A DNA stretch of 64,000 nt from Panacagrimonas perspica (GTDB lineage: Bacteria > Pseudomonadota > Gammaproteobacteria > Nevskiales > Nevskiaceae), in NCBI RefSeq assembly GCF_004364935.1, contig NZ_SOBT01000012.1, forward strand, positions 310,001 to 374,000. Reading direction: 5' to 3'. Shown in pieces: positions 55,473 through 63,494 of the stretch. The notes under the pieces were generated by a model. The model was not told the origin of the DNA and made no database searches. It was given only the letters and a program-made list of their open reading frames with translations. A program made the translations under genes and the position numbers. Position 1 is the stretch's first letter. Every line of letters begins with the position of its first letter.

Positions 55473-58400
55473 TCAGGGGCTTGATGACGAATCGGGCATT
55501 GGCCTCCACCCTGGAGGGATGCGCAACTCCGGCATTTGCTGCTTGAGTTTGATGCCGGCATTCGGCGAGGTTCGCGGAGGCGCTTCGAGATCGAGCGGGG
55601 CGATGTCGCGGTCCGCGAAGAGCCCGGACGGGTTGAAGACCGCGCCGACGGCAAACGCTTGTGCCAGCGTGTGATGGAGCTGGCGTATTCCGGAATGGCC
55701 CCGGCGATCACAGGCAAGCACCATCACGTCGTCCTTTTCCCACAGGATGTCGTTCACGAAGGTGGTCAGCATGCCGGCCGGTCCCACTTCGATGAACACA
55801 CGGAAGCCATCCTCGTACAGACGACGGATGGTTTCGGTGAAACGCACCGGCTGTTCCCACTGCGTGGCAAGCATTTCGCGCGCGGCGTCCGCTTCCGGGG
55901 GAAAAGGGGCGGCACTGCATGCGCTGTAGAGGCTGATTCCATCGGCTCCCAGGTCCAGATCCCGGAGATAGGCGCGGAGCGCTGCGGTCAGCGACGTGCA
56001 GCGGGCGGTGTGGTGCGGGTGCTTTGCCGGGAAATGAGTGGGGGTGGCGCCTTGCTCCTGCAACCACGGCATGAGCGCCAGCGATTCCGCAGGAGGTCCG
56101 AAGAACGTCACCTGGTTGGGGCAGTTATCGGCCACCAGCGTCAGTGGGGAATCTTGTGCGGCCAGCTTGTCGAGAAGCTCCTGGCGAGTCTCCGGCCACA
56201 GGGTGTCGGCAAAAGTGATGACCCCCTCCGCCTGATCCTCACCGTCTGTCGCTGCGCAAGCCAGAAGGCGCGCGAGTTCGCGTGCCCAATTCAGGTGCCC
56301 GTCGAGATGAGCGAACCATTGATTGTTGCGGGCGACGACGGCGGTGAATTCTCCCGCCCCGTAACCGAGCAGGGCATCGGCCTTGATCGCCACGTCGTCG
56401 AGCAGGCGCAGCATCGCCAGGCTCGCCACGAACGCACATTCGAAGCCGGGGTCAGTCCGATTCAGATCGGCCTCCAGCAACCGGCGACGGTTTTCGTCAA
56501 GCCCGGCCGGCGCCGGAAACAGCATCGGCGCCCGCGCGGGCCGGCCGTCGGCCCGTCCAGAACGCTCGAGGCGGTCGAAGCATTCCCGGACCTTGGGGAA
56601 GTGCATGCAAAGATCGGCCAGCATTTCCGGATACTGGGTGCTCTCGCCGGGGAACGTCCCCTTGCCGGGAAACAGGAGGCACAGCTTGCCCGGCGCTGCT
56701 CCTGAACCCTGGTAGATGCCGCTGCTTGCGTCGAAAGAGGGCGGATCGTCGGCCCGAAGGGCCTCGATGACCCGACGAAGCTTGAGCATCAGGTCCTCGG
56801 CATTCTCAGCAACGATCGCGAGACGGTGGCCGCCTTCGACGCGGGCGCTGCACGCCTTGGCGACTTGCGCGACGCTGACCGGGGCCGGGCCACTCAGATG
56901 CGCCAGGACCGATTCGGCGAGTTGCACCAGCGAGGACACCGAGCCCGCCGTCATCGCGATCAGCTCGGAATCCTGCGGTGCGTGCAGCGTCGCATCCGCC
57001 GTGCTCTGCGGGCTGGTGTACTCCTCGAGAATCACGTGCGCATTGGCGCCGCCAAAGCCAAAGGCATTCACCCCGGCACGACGCGGATGCGGGCCTCCAT
57101 CGATCCAGGGGCGCGCCCGGTTGTTGATGTACAGCGGTCCGCCCGGACCCACCAGCTCCGGGTTGGGCGGATCGCAGAGCGTGGGGGGCAGCAGTTTGTG
57201 GTGCAACGCCAGTGCGGTCTTGATCAACGATGCCGAGCCCGCGGCAGGCAGACAGTGCCCGATCATCGATTTGACCGATCCCACGGCAATCTGCGGCGCG
57301 GTGCCGCGGGCGCCGAAAACGAGGTTCAGTGCGTCGATCTCCGCGCGGTCGCCGGCGGCGGTCCCGGTGCCGTGGGCTTCGATCAGATCCACCGTCAGCG
57401 GGTCGATCCCGCTGCTGCGGTAGGCCTGTTCCAGCGCCATCACCTGGCCTTCCACGCGCGGGGCCAGCAGGCCTTTGGCCTTGCCGTCGGATGCCAGGCC
57501 GATTCCCTTGATGACGGCGTAGATGCGGTCGCCCTCGCGCTCTGCGTCGGCCAGGCGCTTGAGCACCAGCATGCCGACACCTTCACCCAGCAGGATTCCG
57601 TCCGCACCGGTCTGGAAGGGACGGATCTTGTCGTGCGAGAGCGCCTGGATCTGGCAGAACTGGATGTAGAGCTGCGGCGGCGTATGCGACTGCACGGCCC
57701 CCGCCAGCATCAGGTCGCAACGCGCCGAGACCAGTTCGCGCACGGCACCATCGAGCGCGAACAGGGCGGACGCGCAGGCCGCATCGAGGATGTAGTTCGG
57801 CCCCATCAGGTTGAGGCGGTTGGCGATCAGCCCGGCGATGACGTTCGGGGTCGTGGCCCCCACCATGTCCGCGTTGAAAGCGGGCAACTGACGCTGGAAA
57901 TGCTGACGCAATTCGGCCAGATCCCCGGCCGACAGGTCCGGCCTCAGCGCGTGCGCCATGCCCATCGCCTGATCGAGAAACAAGCCGCGGCTCATGACGC
58001 TGGCCATCGCGCGATTGCCGTAGGTTCCGCGGCCGATCACGACCCCGGTGCGCTCCGGTTCGAACACGCGTCCACCTTTGAGGTAGCCCGCATCGAGCAG
58101 CGCCTCGCGTGCATATTTCAGCGCCATCCACTGGTCCGGATCGCCGCCGTCGACAATATTGGGCAGCACACCAAATTCGATGGGGTTGAACTCGGCCAGC
58201 TCCTTCAGAAATCCGCCCTTCGTCGTGTAGGTACGGTCATTGGCCTGGGTATTGGCCTCGAAGTACGGGCCGGTCCATTCGGGTCCGGCTTCGCTGACGG
58301 AATCGACCTTGTCGAGAATGTTCTGCCAGAACGCGCGCGCATTCGGGGCGCCTGCATAACAGCCGGCGAGACCGACGATGGCGATGTCCAGCGGCATGGG

Positions 58401-58517
58401 CGGACGTATTTCGTCCCGGGCCTGGGCGGTGCCCATTTCCGCGGTGGCAGCGGCCGCCAGATCGGATTTGATATCGGACGATGCGCGCTTCACTTTCTTT
58501 TGTCGGACGCGCTTCAT
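55473..58517 (-). CDS. Stand-alone ketosynthase-acyltransferase protein with a dead AT site
   Basis: 1,014 residues. A basic N-terminal tail (MKRVRQKKVKR) precedes a type I PKS/PUFA-synthase-like ketosynthase (about 42-500) with all catalytic residues: Cys248 in DAACAS, His382 in EAHGTGT, His421 in MIGHCLPAAG. The acyltransferase-like domain (about 612-930) begins LLFPGKGTFPGE, but the GHSxGE site reads GYGAGE (718-723), so the nucleophilic Ser is Gly and the preceding His is Tyr. No ACP, KR or TE follows. Its ATG overlaps the DUF2970 stop, making it the last gene of the sulP operon. It would need an ACP in trans. The product is unknown. Confidence 0.88.
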   Translation of the reverse strand: MKRVRQKKVKRASSDIKSDLAAAATAEMGTAQARDEIRPPMPLDIAIVGLAGCYAGAPNARAFWQNILDKVDSVSEAGPEWTGPYFEANTQANDRTYTTKGGFLKELAEFNPIEFGVLPNIVDGGDPDQWMALKYAREALLDAGYLKGGRVFEPERTGVVIGRGTYGNRAMASVMSRGLFLDQAMGMAHALRPDLSAGDLAELRQHFQRQLPAFNADMVGATTPNVIAGLIANRLNLMGPNYILDAACASALFALDGAVRELVSARCDLMLAGAVQSHTPPQLYIQFCQIQALSHDKIRPFQTGADGILLGEGVGMLVLKRLADAEREGDRIYAVIKGIGLASDGKAKGLLAPRVEGQVMALEQAYRSSGIDPLTVDLIEAHGTGTAAGDRAEIDALNLVFGARGTAPQIAVGSVKSMIGHCLPAAGSASLIKTALALHHKLLPPTLCDPPNPELVGPGGPLYINNRARPWIDGGPHPRRAGVNAFGFGGANAHVILEEYTSPQSTADATLHAPQDSELIAMTAGSVSSLVQLAESVLAHLSGPAPVSVAQVAKACSARVEGGHRLAIVAENAEDLMLKLRRVIEALRADDPPSFDASSGIYQGSGAAPGKLCLLFPGKGTFPGESTQYPEMLADLCMHFPKVRECFDRLERSGRADGRPARAPMLFPAPAGLDENRRRLLEADLNRTDPGFECAFVASLAMLRLLDDVAIKADALLGYGAGEFTAVVARNNQWFAHLDGHLNWARELARLLACAATDGEDQAEGVITFADTLWPETRQELLDKLAAQDSPLTLVADNCPNQVTFFGPPAESLALMPWLQEQGATPTHFPAKHPHHTARCTSLTAALRAYLRDLDLGADGISLYSACSAAPFPPEADAAREMLATQWEQPVRFTETIRRLYEDGFRVFIEVGPAGMLTTFVNDILWEKDDVMVLACDRRGHSGIRQLHHTLAQAFAVGAVFNPSGLFADRDIAPLDLEAPPRTSPNAGIKLKQQMPELRIPPGWRPMPDSSSSP

Positions 58518-58738
58518 TGTGCTGCCGCGTTCTTCGCCGGATGGATGAAGCTCTTAAGCGCAACGAATCCTGTCACTGCAAGAATGGAGATCGCCCCAGG
58601 CAGGGCGCCGGTTCCGACCGGGGACACATCGCGCCCGCGTTCCCGTCGGCTGCGAATGCCGACGGTCGCCGCGAGAACATCGCCGAGCAGGCGCAAGGAA
58701 TTGAGGGGCTTCTTGCCCGGATCGTCGGATGAGTTCAT
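58514..58738 (-). CDS. Small DUF2970-like membrane protein
   Basis: 74 residues. LRLLGDVLAATVGIRSRRERGRD resembles the GVQSRKxxERD signature of DUF2970, followed by one membrane helix (ALPGAISILAVTGFVALKSF). It lies nine bases after the spermidine-synthase-like gene, and its TGA overlaps the ketosynthase ATG. Function is unknown; it could anchor the soluble enzymes at the membrane. Confidence 0.7.
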   Translation of the reverse strand: MNSSDDPGKKPLNSLRLLGDVLAATVGIRSRRERGRDVSPVGTGALPGAISILAVTGFVALKSFIHPAKNAAAQ

Positions 58739-58747
58739 GGGGCAATG

Positions 58748-59713
58748 TCAGCCAGTTTGCGCGGGTGGTTTTCGCGCAGGCTTCAAGGGCGAAGGCTTTA
58801 GCGCCTTGCGGGCATTCGCTTGCAGGCGCTTCGAGAATCCAGGCAAGTCGAGGCCGTGGTGTTTGCCCAGCGCCACCGCGCGTTGATCGACCTGCGGCCA
58901 GTCCGGTGGCCAGGCCGGATTGCAGAACGCCAGCGCAATACGGTTGCCGCCCACCGAAACCGGCACGACCAGGACTTGTTCGTCGAAGATCTTGGCGATG
59001 CTGCGGATCAGGGCATCGGAGCGGCCGACGGTGCCGACGAGATTGACCACCAGCAGACCGCCGGGCCGCAGGCGCGCGCGTACCGAAGCGTAGAAACGCT
59101 CCTCGCAGAGCGCGGGCGCAATGCCATGCTGATCGCAGCCATCGACCAGCACCACATCGGCCGATTGGTGCGTCGTCGCAAAATACTCGGCGCCGTCGGC
59201 GTGCACGATGCGCAGGCGCGCATTGGGGCGGGGCACCTGGAACAGCGGCGCCAGTTCGATCACGCTCTGATCGATCTCCACCGTCGTGATCCGCGCATGC
59301 GGAAGCTGGCGATAGCAGAACTTGGTCAGGGAGCCGCCACCGAGCCCGACGATCACGACGTGCTTGGGCTGAGGCTGAAACAGCAGGAAGGCCATCATCT
59401 TCCGGGTGTAGGCCAAGCTCAGCGCATCCGGTGCCTTGAGGCTCATCCGGCTCTGGGTGAAACGCAGGCCCAGATGCAGTTGCCGATATTCGCCGTCTTC
59501 GAGTACGAAGGGTTTGGCGTATCGTCCGTTACGCAGGCGTTTCAGTAGTTCCGGCACTGCCACGGGCTCCGGGATGGGCTCATTGAGATAGGCGATGTAC
59601 CGCCCGTCCGGAAAGACCACCGGCACTTCCCAGATCTGGGAATCCGCCAAGGGATCCAACGGGTCGGAGACGGCGGCAGGATCGAGAAGGCCGTTGGCGT
59701 GGCGCGCGCTCAT
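58748..59713 (-). CDS. Spermidine-synthase-like methyltransferase-fold protein
   Basis: 321 residues. The Rossmann core of aminopropyltransferases is clear: VVIVGLGGGSLTKFCY (about 118-133), TTVEIDQSVIELA, VHADGAEYF and VLVDGCDQHGI. The residue pattern D-x-x-D of SpeE (usually DxxDP) is DGCDQ here. It has a long N-terminus and a basic Pro/Lys-rich C-terminus absent from SpeE. The ATG overlaps the sulP stop. Polyamine synthesis is not assured. Confidence 0.8.
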   Translation of the reverse strand: MSARHANGLLDPAAVSDPLDPLADSQIWEVPVVFPDGRYIAYLNEPIPEPVAVPELLKRLRNGRYAKPFVLEDGEYRQLHLGLRFTQSRMSLKAPDALSLAYTRKMMAFLLFQPQPKHVVIVGLGGGSLTKFCYRQLPHARITTVEIDQSVIELAPLFQVPRPNARLRIVHADGAEYFATTHQSADVVLVDGCDQHGIAPALCEERFYASVRARLRPGGLLVVNLVGTVGRSDALIRSIAKIFDEQVLVVPVSVGGNRIALAFCNPAWPPDWPQVDQRAVALGKHHGLDLPGFSKRLQANARKALKPSPLKPARKPPAQTG

Positions 59714-61407
59714 CGCCTGTCATCGCTGCCCGGGGGCAGGTTCGCGGGCGCCTCGGCGCTGCGGGTCGCTGCATCGCAGGCTCTCAGCGCGGTGCCGAAA
59801 TCCCGGAAGTAGCGGCGAGGCCCGGAATGCTTGCGCGCCAATCCGGCCCGCACCAGTTTGCGCAGGACGTTGGGGCGGGCTTCGCAGAGCATCACGCGCA
59901 CCTTGCGGCGCTCGAGGTTCTGAGTCGCCTCTTCCAGCGTCTGGATGCCGGTGATGTCGATGAACGGCACCCGGTTCAGGCGAATGACGATGCAGCGCGG
60001 ATCGCTGTGCGTCTGTTCCAGCGCGCGCTCCAGATTCTCCACGGCCCCGAAGAAGAACGGACCTTCGATGGAATAGACCAGCACATCCGGCGGCAGATGC
60101 GAGCGGCCGTTGTCCCGCAGTTCGTGCTGCAAGGCGTGCTCATCGAGGCGGAGCACCTCGACCGCGGAGGCCATGCGCCGCAGGAACAGCAGCATCGCCA
60201 GGATCACGCCCACGTTGACCGCCACCACCAGATCGGAGAACACGGTCAGCAGGAAGGTGATGAGCAGGATGGACACATCGGCCCGTGGCGCAGTCCGGAC
60301 CATGCGCAGGAAATGTCGCGCGTCGCTCATGTTCCAGGCCACTACGAACAGGATCGCCGCCAGGGCGCTCAGCGGCACTTGCGCCGCCAGCGGCGCCAGC
60401 AGAAGCAGGATCAACAACAGGGTCAGCGAATGCACGATGCCCGCGAGGGGGCTGGTTGCGCCGTTGCGGAAATTCGTGGCCGTGCGTGCGATGGCCCCGG
60501 TGGCGGCGAATCCACCGAACAGCGGTGTCACCAGATTGGCGATGCCCTGGCCGATGAGTTCCTGGTTCGAGTTGTGGCGCGTACCGGCCATGCCATCGGC
60601 GACGACCGCTGACAGCAGCGACTCGATGGCGCCCAGCATCGCGATCGCGAATGCCGAGGGCAGCAGTGCCACCAGCCGATCGAAACTCACCGCCGGGAAG
60701 CTCAGGTGCGGCAACCCCTGTGGAATCCCGCCAAAAGCGGTGGCGATGGTCGCCACGCCTTCCAGGCCGAAGACCCACTGAATCGAGGTGGCCACGACCA
60801 TGGCGATCAAGGGGCCGGGTACGCGCGCAAGACCGGGTATCCGCGGTCCGTAGATGACCAACCCCAGGCTGAGCAAGGCCAGCATCGTGGTGGGTGCGTG
60901 AAGCTGCGGAAAGCTCGCCAGCAGGTGCAGCAGTTTCTCGTGGAAGTGCGCGCCGGTGGCAGCCGGCATTCCGAAGAAATCCTTCCACTGGCCGATCCAG
61001 ATGATCACACCGATGCCGGCGGTGAAACCGACGATCACCGGATCGGGAATGAAGCGCAGCACGCCGCCGAACTTGGCCACGCCGAGCAGAATCAGCATCA
61101 CGCCTGCCATCGCGGTTGCCAGCAGCAGTCCGTCCACGCCGTGCTGGGCCGTTATCGCCGCCAGGATGACGATGAAGGCGCCGGTCGGCCCGGCAATCTG
61201 GATGCGGCTTCCGCCGAACAGGGACACCACCAGCCCCGCGATGATGGCGGTGTAGATGCCCTGCTCGGGCTTGACGCCCGACGCGATGGAGAAAGCCATC
61301 GCCAGCGGCAGGGCCACGACGCCGACGATCACGCCCGCCACCACGTTGCGCGCCCATTGATCGCGTCGGAACAGACCGGCTTTTGCTGCCTCCAGCACCG
61401 CGATCAT
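59710..61407 (-). CDS. SulP-family anion transporter with STAS domain
   Basis: 565 residues: about 12-14 membrane helices of the SLC26/SulP fold (GVVALPLAMAFSIASGVKPEQGIY; IQIAGPTGAF; ESLLSAVVADGM) and a C-terminal STAS domain (about 440-550, with RVPFIDITGIQTLEE). ATG 61407 is chosen over TTG 61425, which lies in the shared motif. First gene of the sulP-speE-like-DUF2970-ketosynthase operon. The E. coli relative DauA binds acyl carrier protein through its STAS domain, a possible link to the ketosynthase. Candidate substrates: C4-dicarboxylate, bicarbonate or sulfate. Confidence 0.9.
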   Translation of the reverse strand: MIAVLEAAKAGLFRRDQWARNVVAGVIVGVVALPLAMAFSIASGVKPEQGIYTAIIAGLVVSLFGGSRIQIAGPTGAFIVILAAITAQHGVDGLLLATAMAGVMLILLGVAKFGGVLRFIPDPVIVGFTAGIGVIIWIGQWKDFFGMPAATGAHFHEKLLHLLASFPQLHAPTTMLALLSLGLVIYGPRIPGLARVPGPLIAMVVATSIQWVFGLEGVATIATAFGGIPQGLPHLSFPAVSFDRLVALLPSAFAIAMLGAIESLLSAVVADGMAGTRHNSNQELIGQGIANLVTPLFGGFAATGAIARTATNFRNGATSPLAGIVHSLTLLLILLLLAPLAAQVPLSALAAILFVVAWNMSDARHFLRMVRTAPRADVSILLITFLLTVFSDLVVAVNVGVILAMLLFLRRMASAVEVLRLDEHALQHELRDNGRSHLPPDVLVYSIEGPFFFGAVENLERALEQTHSDPRCIVIRLNRVPFIDITGIQTLEEATQNLERRKVRVMLCEARPNVLRKLVRAGLARKHSGPRRYFRDFGTALRACDAATRSAEAPANLPPGSDDRR

Positions 61408-61423
61408 GGATCCGCTCTCGTGC

Positions 61424-61445
61424 AATGTAATGTGAATAATATTAT
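61424..61445 (+). promoter_or_regulatory. Shared AT-rich motif, site B (before sulP)
   Basis: Core AATGTGAATAATATTAT; 17 of 22 positions match site C in the same orientation. It ends 16 nt before the sulP ATG. It overlaps the palindrome ATAATATTAT and is followed by ATTATCATGA, as in site A. The divergent GNAT gene may share it. Confidence 0.55.
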
Positions 61446-61539
61446 CATGACATATGTATAAAATACGTGTTCAATGCCCCTGTGAGCCGCCCCTCGGCCT
61501 CTCCCGCGCGAACGCCGGTGCTTCGACTTCGAGACTTCG

Positions 61540-61986
61540 ATGGAACGCCTGATCCGACCGATGCAGGCGCGCGACATCCCGGCCTGCCTGGAGCTGTGGC
61601 GCGAAGTCGAGGGCATCGTGCTGCGGGATGAATCGGACAATGCCCCGGCGCTGGAGACGTTCCTGGCGCGCACCCCCGATCTGAGCTTCGTCGCCGAGGA
61701 CGGCCCCCACATCATCGGCAGCATTCTTTGTGGCCACGATGGGCGGCGGGCCCACGTCTATCACCTGGCGGTTCGCCAGGGATTGCGCCGGGCGCGCTGC
61801 GCCACTGCCCTGTTCAACGCCAGTCTCGAAGCGATCCGGGCGCAGGGCATCACGCGCTGCCACGCGTATGTGCGTGCGCGCAATCTCACGGCATTGAAAT
61901 TCTGGAGCAGCGTGGAGGCGCGATTGCGACGCGATATCCACGTCGTCACGTTGCAGATCGACCCGTCCGCTCTGTCGGGCGCTTGA
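61540..61986 (+). CDS. GNAT-family acetyltransferase
   Basis: 148 residues. Beta-alpha fold with YHLAVRQGLRRARCATALFN as the acetyl-CoA motif A; the usual RGxGxG is RRARCA here, so cofactor binding may be altered. N-terminal RPMQARDIPACLELWRE and later HAYVRARNLTALKFWSSV are typical. It is divergent from sulP and followed 50 bp on by a small hypothetical gene. The substrate is unknown. Confidence 0.8.
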   Translation: MERLIRPMQARDIPACLELWREVEGIVLRDESDNAPALETFLARTPDLSFVAEDGPHIIGSILCGHDGRRAHVYHLAVRQGLRRARCATALFNASLEAIRAQGITRCHAYVRARNLTALKFWSSVEARLRRDIHVVTLQIDPSALSGA

Positions 61987-62036
61987 GACCGGCTCTCGGC
62001 AACAGCGCGATTCCACATTCTTGCGCAGGGAGCACC

Positions 62037-62363
62037 ATGCGTTTACCCGCGACCAGCTTTGCAGGCGTACTCGGCGCCTACGACGTCCTCATCAACTGGG
62101 GCGATCGGGAATACCGGGAAGATATCCGAACCCTGCGGCGTAATGCCTACGAGGATTTACTGGACGGCCTGCGTCATCTGGAACCACGGGCGGCAGATGC
62201 GAAATCCGAGACCCAGATGAAGACCGCATACGCGCTGGCTGAAAAGGCGCGTGTGATGTACAGCGCCGGCGGGGACATCAATGGCAGCGTGGCGGCTCTC
62301 AAACTGTCACGGGATGCATTCCTCAGTGCCTCGCTGAAGGCGGAGGATGAGTCCGCTTCTTAG
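62037..62363 (+). CDS. Hypothetical 108-residue protein
   Basis: All-helical, charged, soluble: starts MRLPATSFAGVLGAYDVLIN, contains WGDREYREDIRTLRRNAYEDLL and TAYALAEKARVMYSAGGD. AGGGAG stands six bases before the ATG. No family is recognised. Its codon pattern fits the neighbours. It is probably co-transcribed with the GNAT gene. Confidence 0.6.
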   Translation: MRLPATSFAGVLGAYDVLINWGDREYREDIRTLRRNAYEDLLDGLRHLEPRAADAKSETQMKTAYALAEKARVMYSAGGDINGSVAALKLSRDAFLSASLKAEDESAS

Positions 62364-62624
62364 TCGTCTGGCAAGACGAGCACGTCTCGCTGCGCGTTTA
62401 CAGCCCTAAACCGATGGTCTGGTCGACTAGCGGGCGCGACAAAAATCGGAGCCCGTCGTCGCAACGGATCAGATGCCGGACGTCTTCATGGGATTGGCGC
62501 TGCCTCGCTGTGCAGGATGCAGCGACGAGAGGGAACAGCGGCTCCCATCATTTTCATCGTCGCCCTGGTCGTAACCGATCCAGGCAGTCGCGGGACTGAT
62601 CCTGCAGCGATAACCTGCTAGATC
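62364..62624. other. Intergenic region, 261 bp
   Basis: Between the hypothetical gene and the second RHH gene, which converge. No gene, clear terminator or repeat was recognised. Confidence 0.4.
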
Positions 62625-62816
62625 CTACCGAGTCGCCCTGGTGGTCTTGCGCGCCGACTTCGATGTGTAGGTCACACCGTGCTTGGTCAAGTATTCTCGG
62701 ATCAATTGCCGGATGACTTGCGAAGGCGTCAGGTCCTGCTGTGCGCACAGCGTCTCGAAAGCCCTCTTCTTGTCAGGGTCCATGAGCAAGGTGAAGCGGG
62801 CCGTCTTCGATTCCAT
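62625..62816 (-). CDS. Ribbon-helix-helix regulator 2
   Basis: 63 residues, paralogue of the RHH gene at 55272: about 50 of the first 55 residues identical, including the DNA-contact strand ARFTLLMDPD. Differences cluster in the basic C-terminal tail (SARKTTRATR). Many codon changes are synonymous, so the duplication is not recent and both copies are under selection. Site C lies 13 nt before its ATG. Confidence 0.83.
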   Translation of the reverse strand: MESKTARFTLLMDPDKKRAFETLCAQQDLTPSQVIRQLIREYLTKHGVTYTSKSARKTTRATR

Positions 62817-62829
62817 TGACCGATAGTAT

Positions 62830-62851
62830 CATGCAATGTGAATCAAATGAT
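62830..62851 (+). promoter_or_regulatory. Shared AT-rich motif, site C (before RHH gene 2)
   Basis: Plus-strand core GCAATGTGAATCAAATGAT. It ends 13 nt before the ATG (62816) of the minus-strand RHH gene. The reference copy for the comparisons given at sites A, B and E. Confidence 0.6.
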
Positions 62852-63312
62852 AACGGCGGAGTAGCTCTCGGAGGACCGGCCGGGCGTAGGGATCAGGTCC
62901 GGGTCTCTGAATTCACGGAAGTCATTGACGGGCAATCCGGCCAACTCGATTGCCGTTCATCGCGCTGCGTGACACCCGGCTACGCCCGGCGGACATTCGG
63001 CGGCGCCCACGCGATTTCAGGGACTTTCGGCGGAACGCCGGGATTCCAGGATGCCGGGCCATTCTACGTTGCCGCGGGTGAGTCCCCCGTTTCGAAAGGC
63101 GGCAATCACGGGCTGCGGCTCCGGGTTGATCGGACCGGCGGATCCAACGCCCTTCCTGCGCTCGCGCCGATATCGCACGCGGCATTGCCGGGATCGCGAT
63201 GCCTGAGGTGACTCGACGCCTCGATTTTGCAGAACGTGATGGGAATCCGTCATTCAGCCGCGGCGCATGCCCCCGGCCCGTCGGGATGCGCGGTAAAAGG
63301 AATATTTGATGA

Positions 63313-63332
63313 TCATGAAAATCACATAGCGT
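63313..63332 (-). promoter_or_regulatory. Shared AT-rich motif, site D (before the chemotaxis receptor)
   Basis: On the minus strand, core CTATGTGATTTTCATGA, closest to site A (16 of 18). It lies about 165 bp before the receptor start in an AT-rich dip. Confidence 0.45.
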
Positions 63333-63494
63333 CTGTATTCCGTCACAACGCCGAAAAGCGCCGATATTTGGTCGCGAAACCGTCGCTCTATTGGCGTACA
63401 GGCTGAACTTATCCGGGGTACGGGACTTGCACTTCTCGCACGCAAACTCAATCCGCGTGCGTTGGTTCGCACGTCATCCGGAGAATCCAGGCCC

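Larger units (their letters stand above)
62817..63494. other. 678-bp region without a supported gene
   Basis: Holds site C at the left and site D near 63313. The open frames here (plus 62816-63211, minus 62922-63253) look non-coding: Arg/Gly/Ser-rich, no homology seen, start inside the motif. The GC drops around 63290-63420. It may be a decayed gene or a regulatory region for the chemotaxis receptor. Confidence 0.45.

Noticed and set aside
55473..58517. Complete type I polyketide synthase
   Set aside because: No ACP, ketoreductase, dehydratase or thioesterase in the protein or its neighbours, and the AT site is degenerate.
62816..63211. 131-residue open frame after the second RHH gene
   Set aside because: Starts inside the shared regulatory motif, composition is not protein-like, and no ribosome site is seen.
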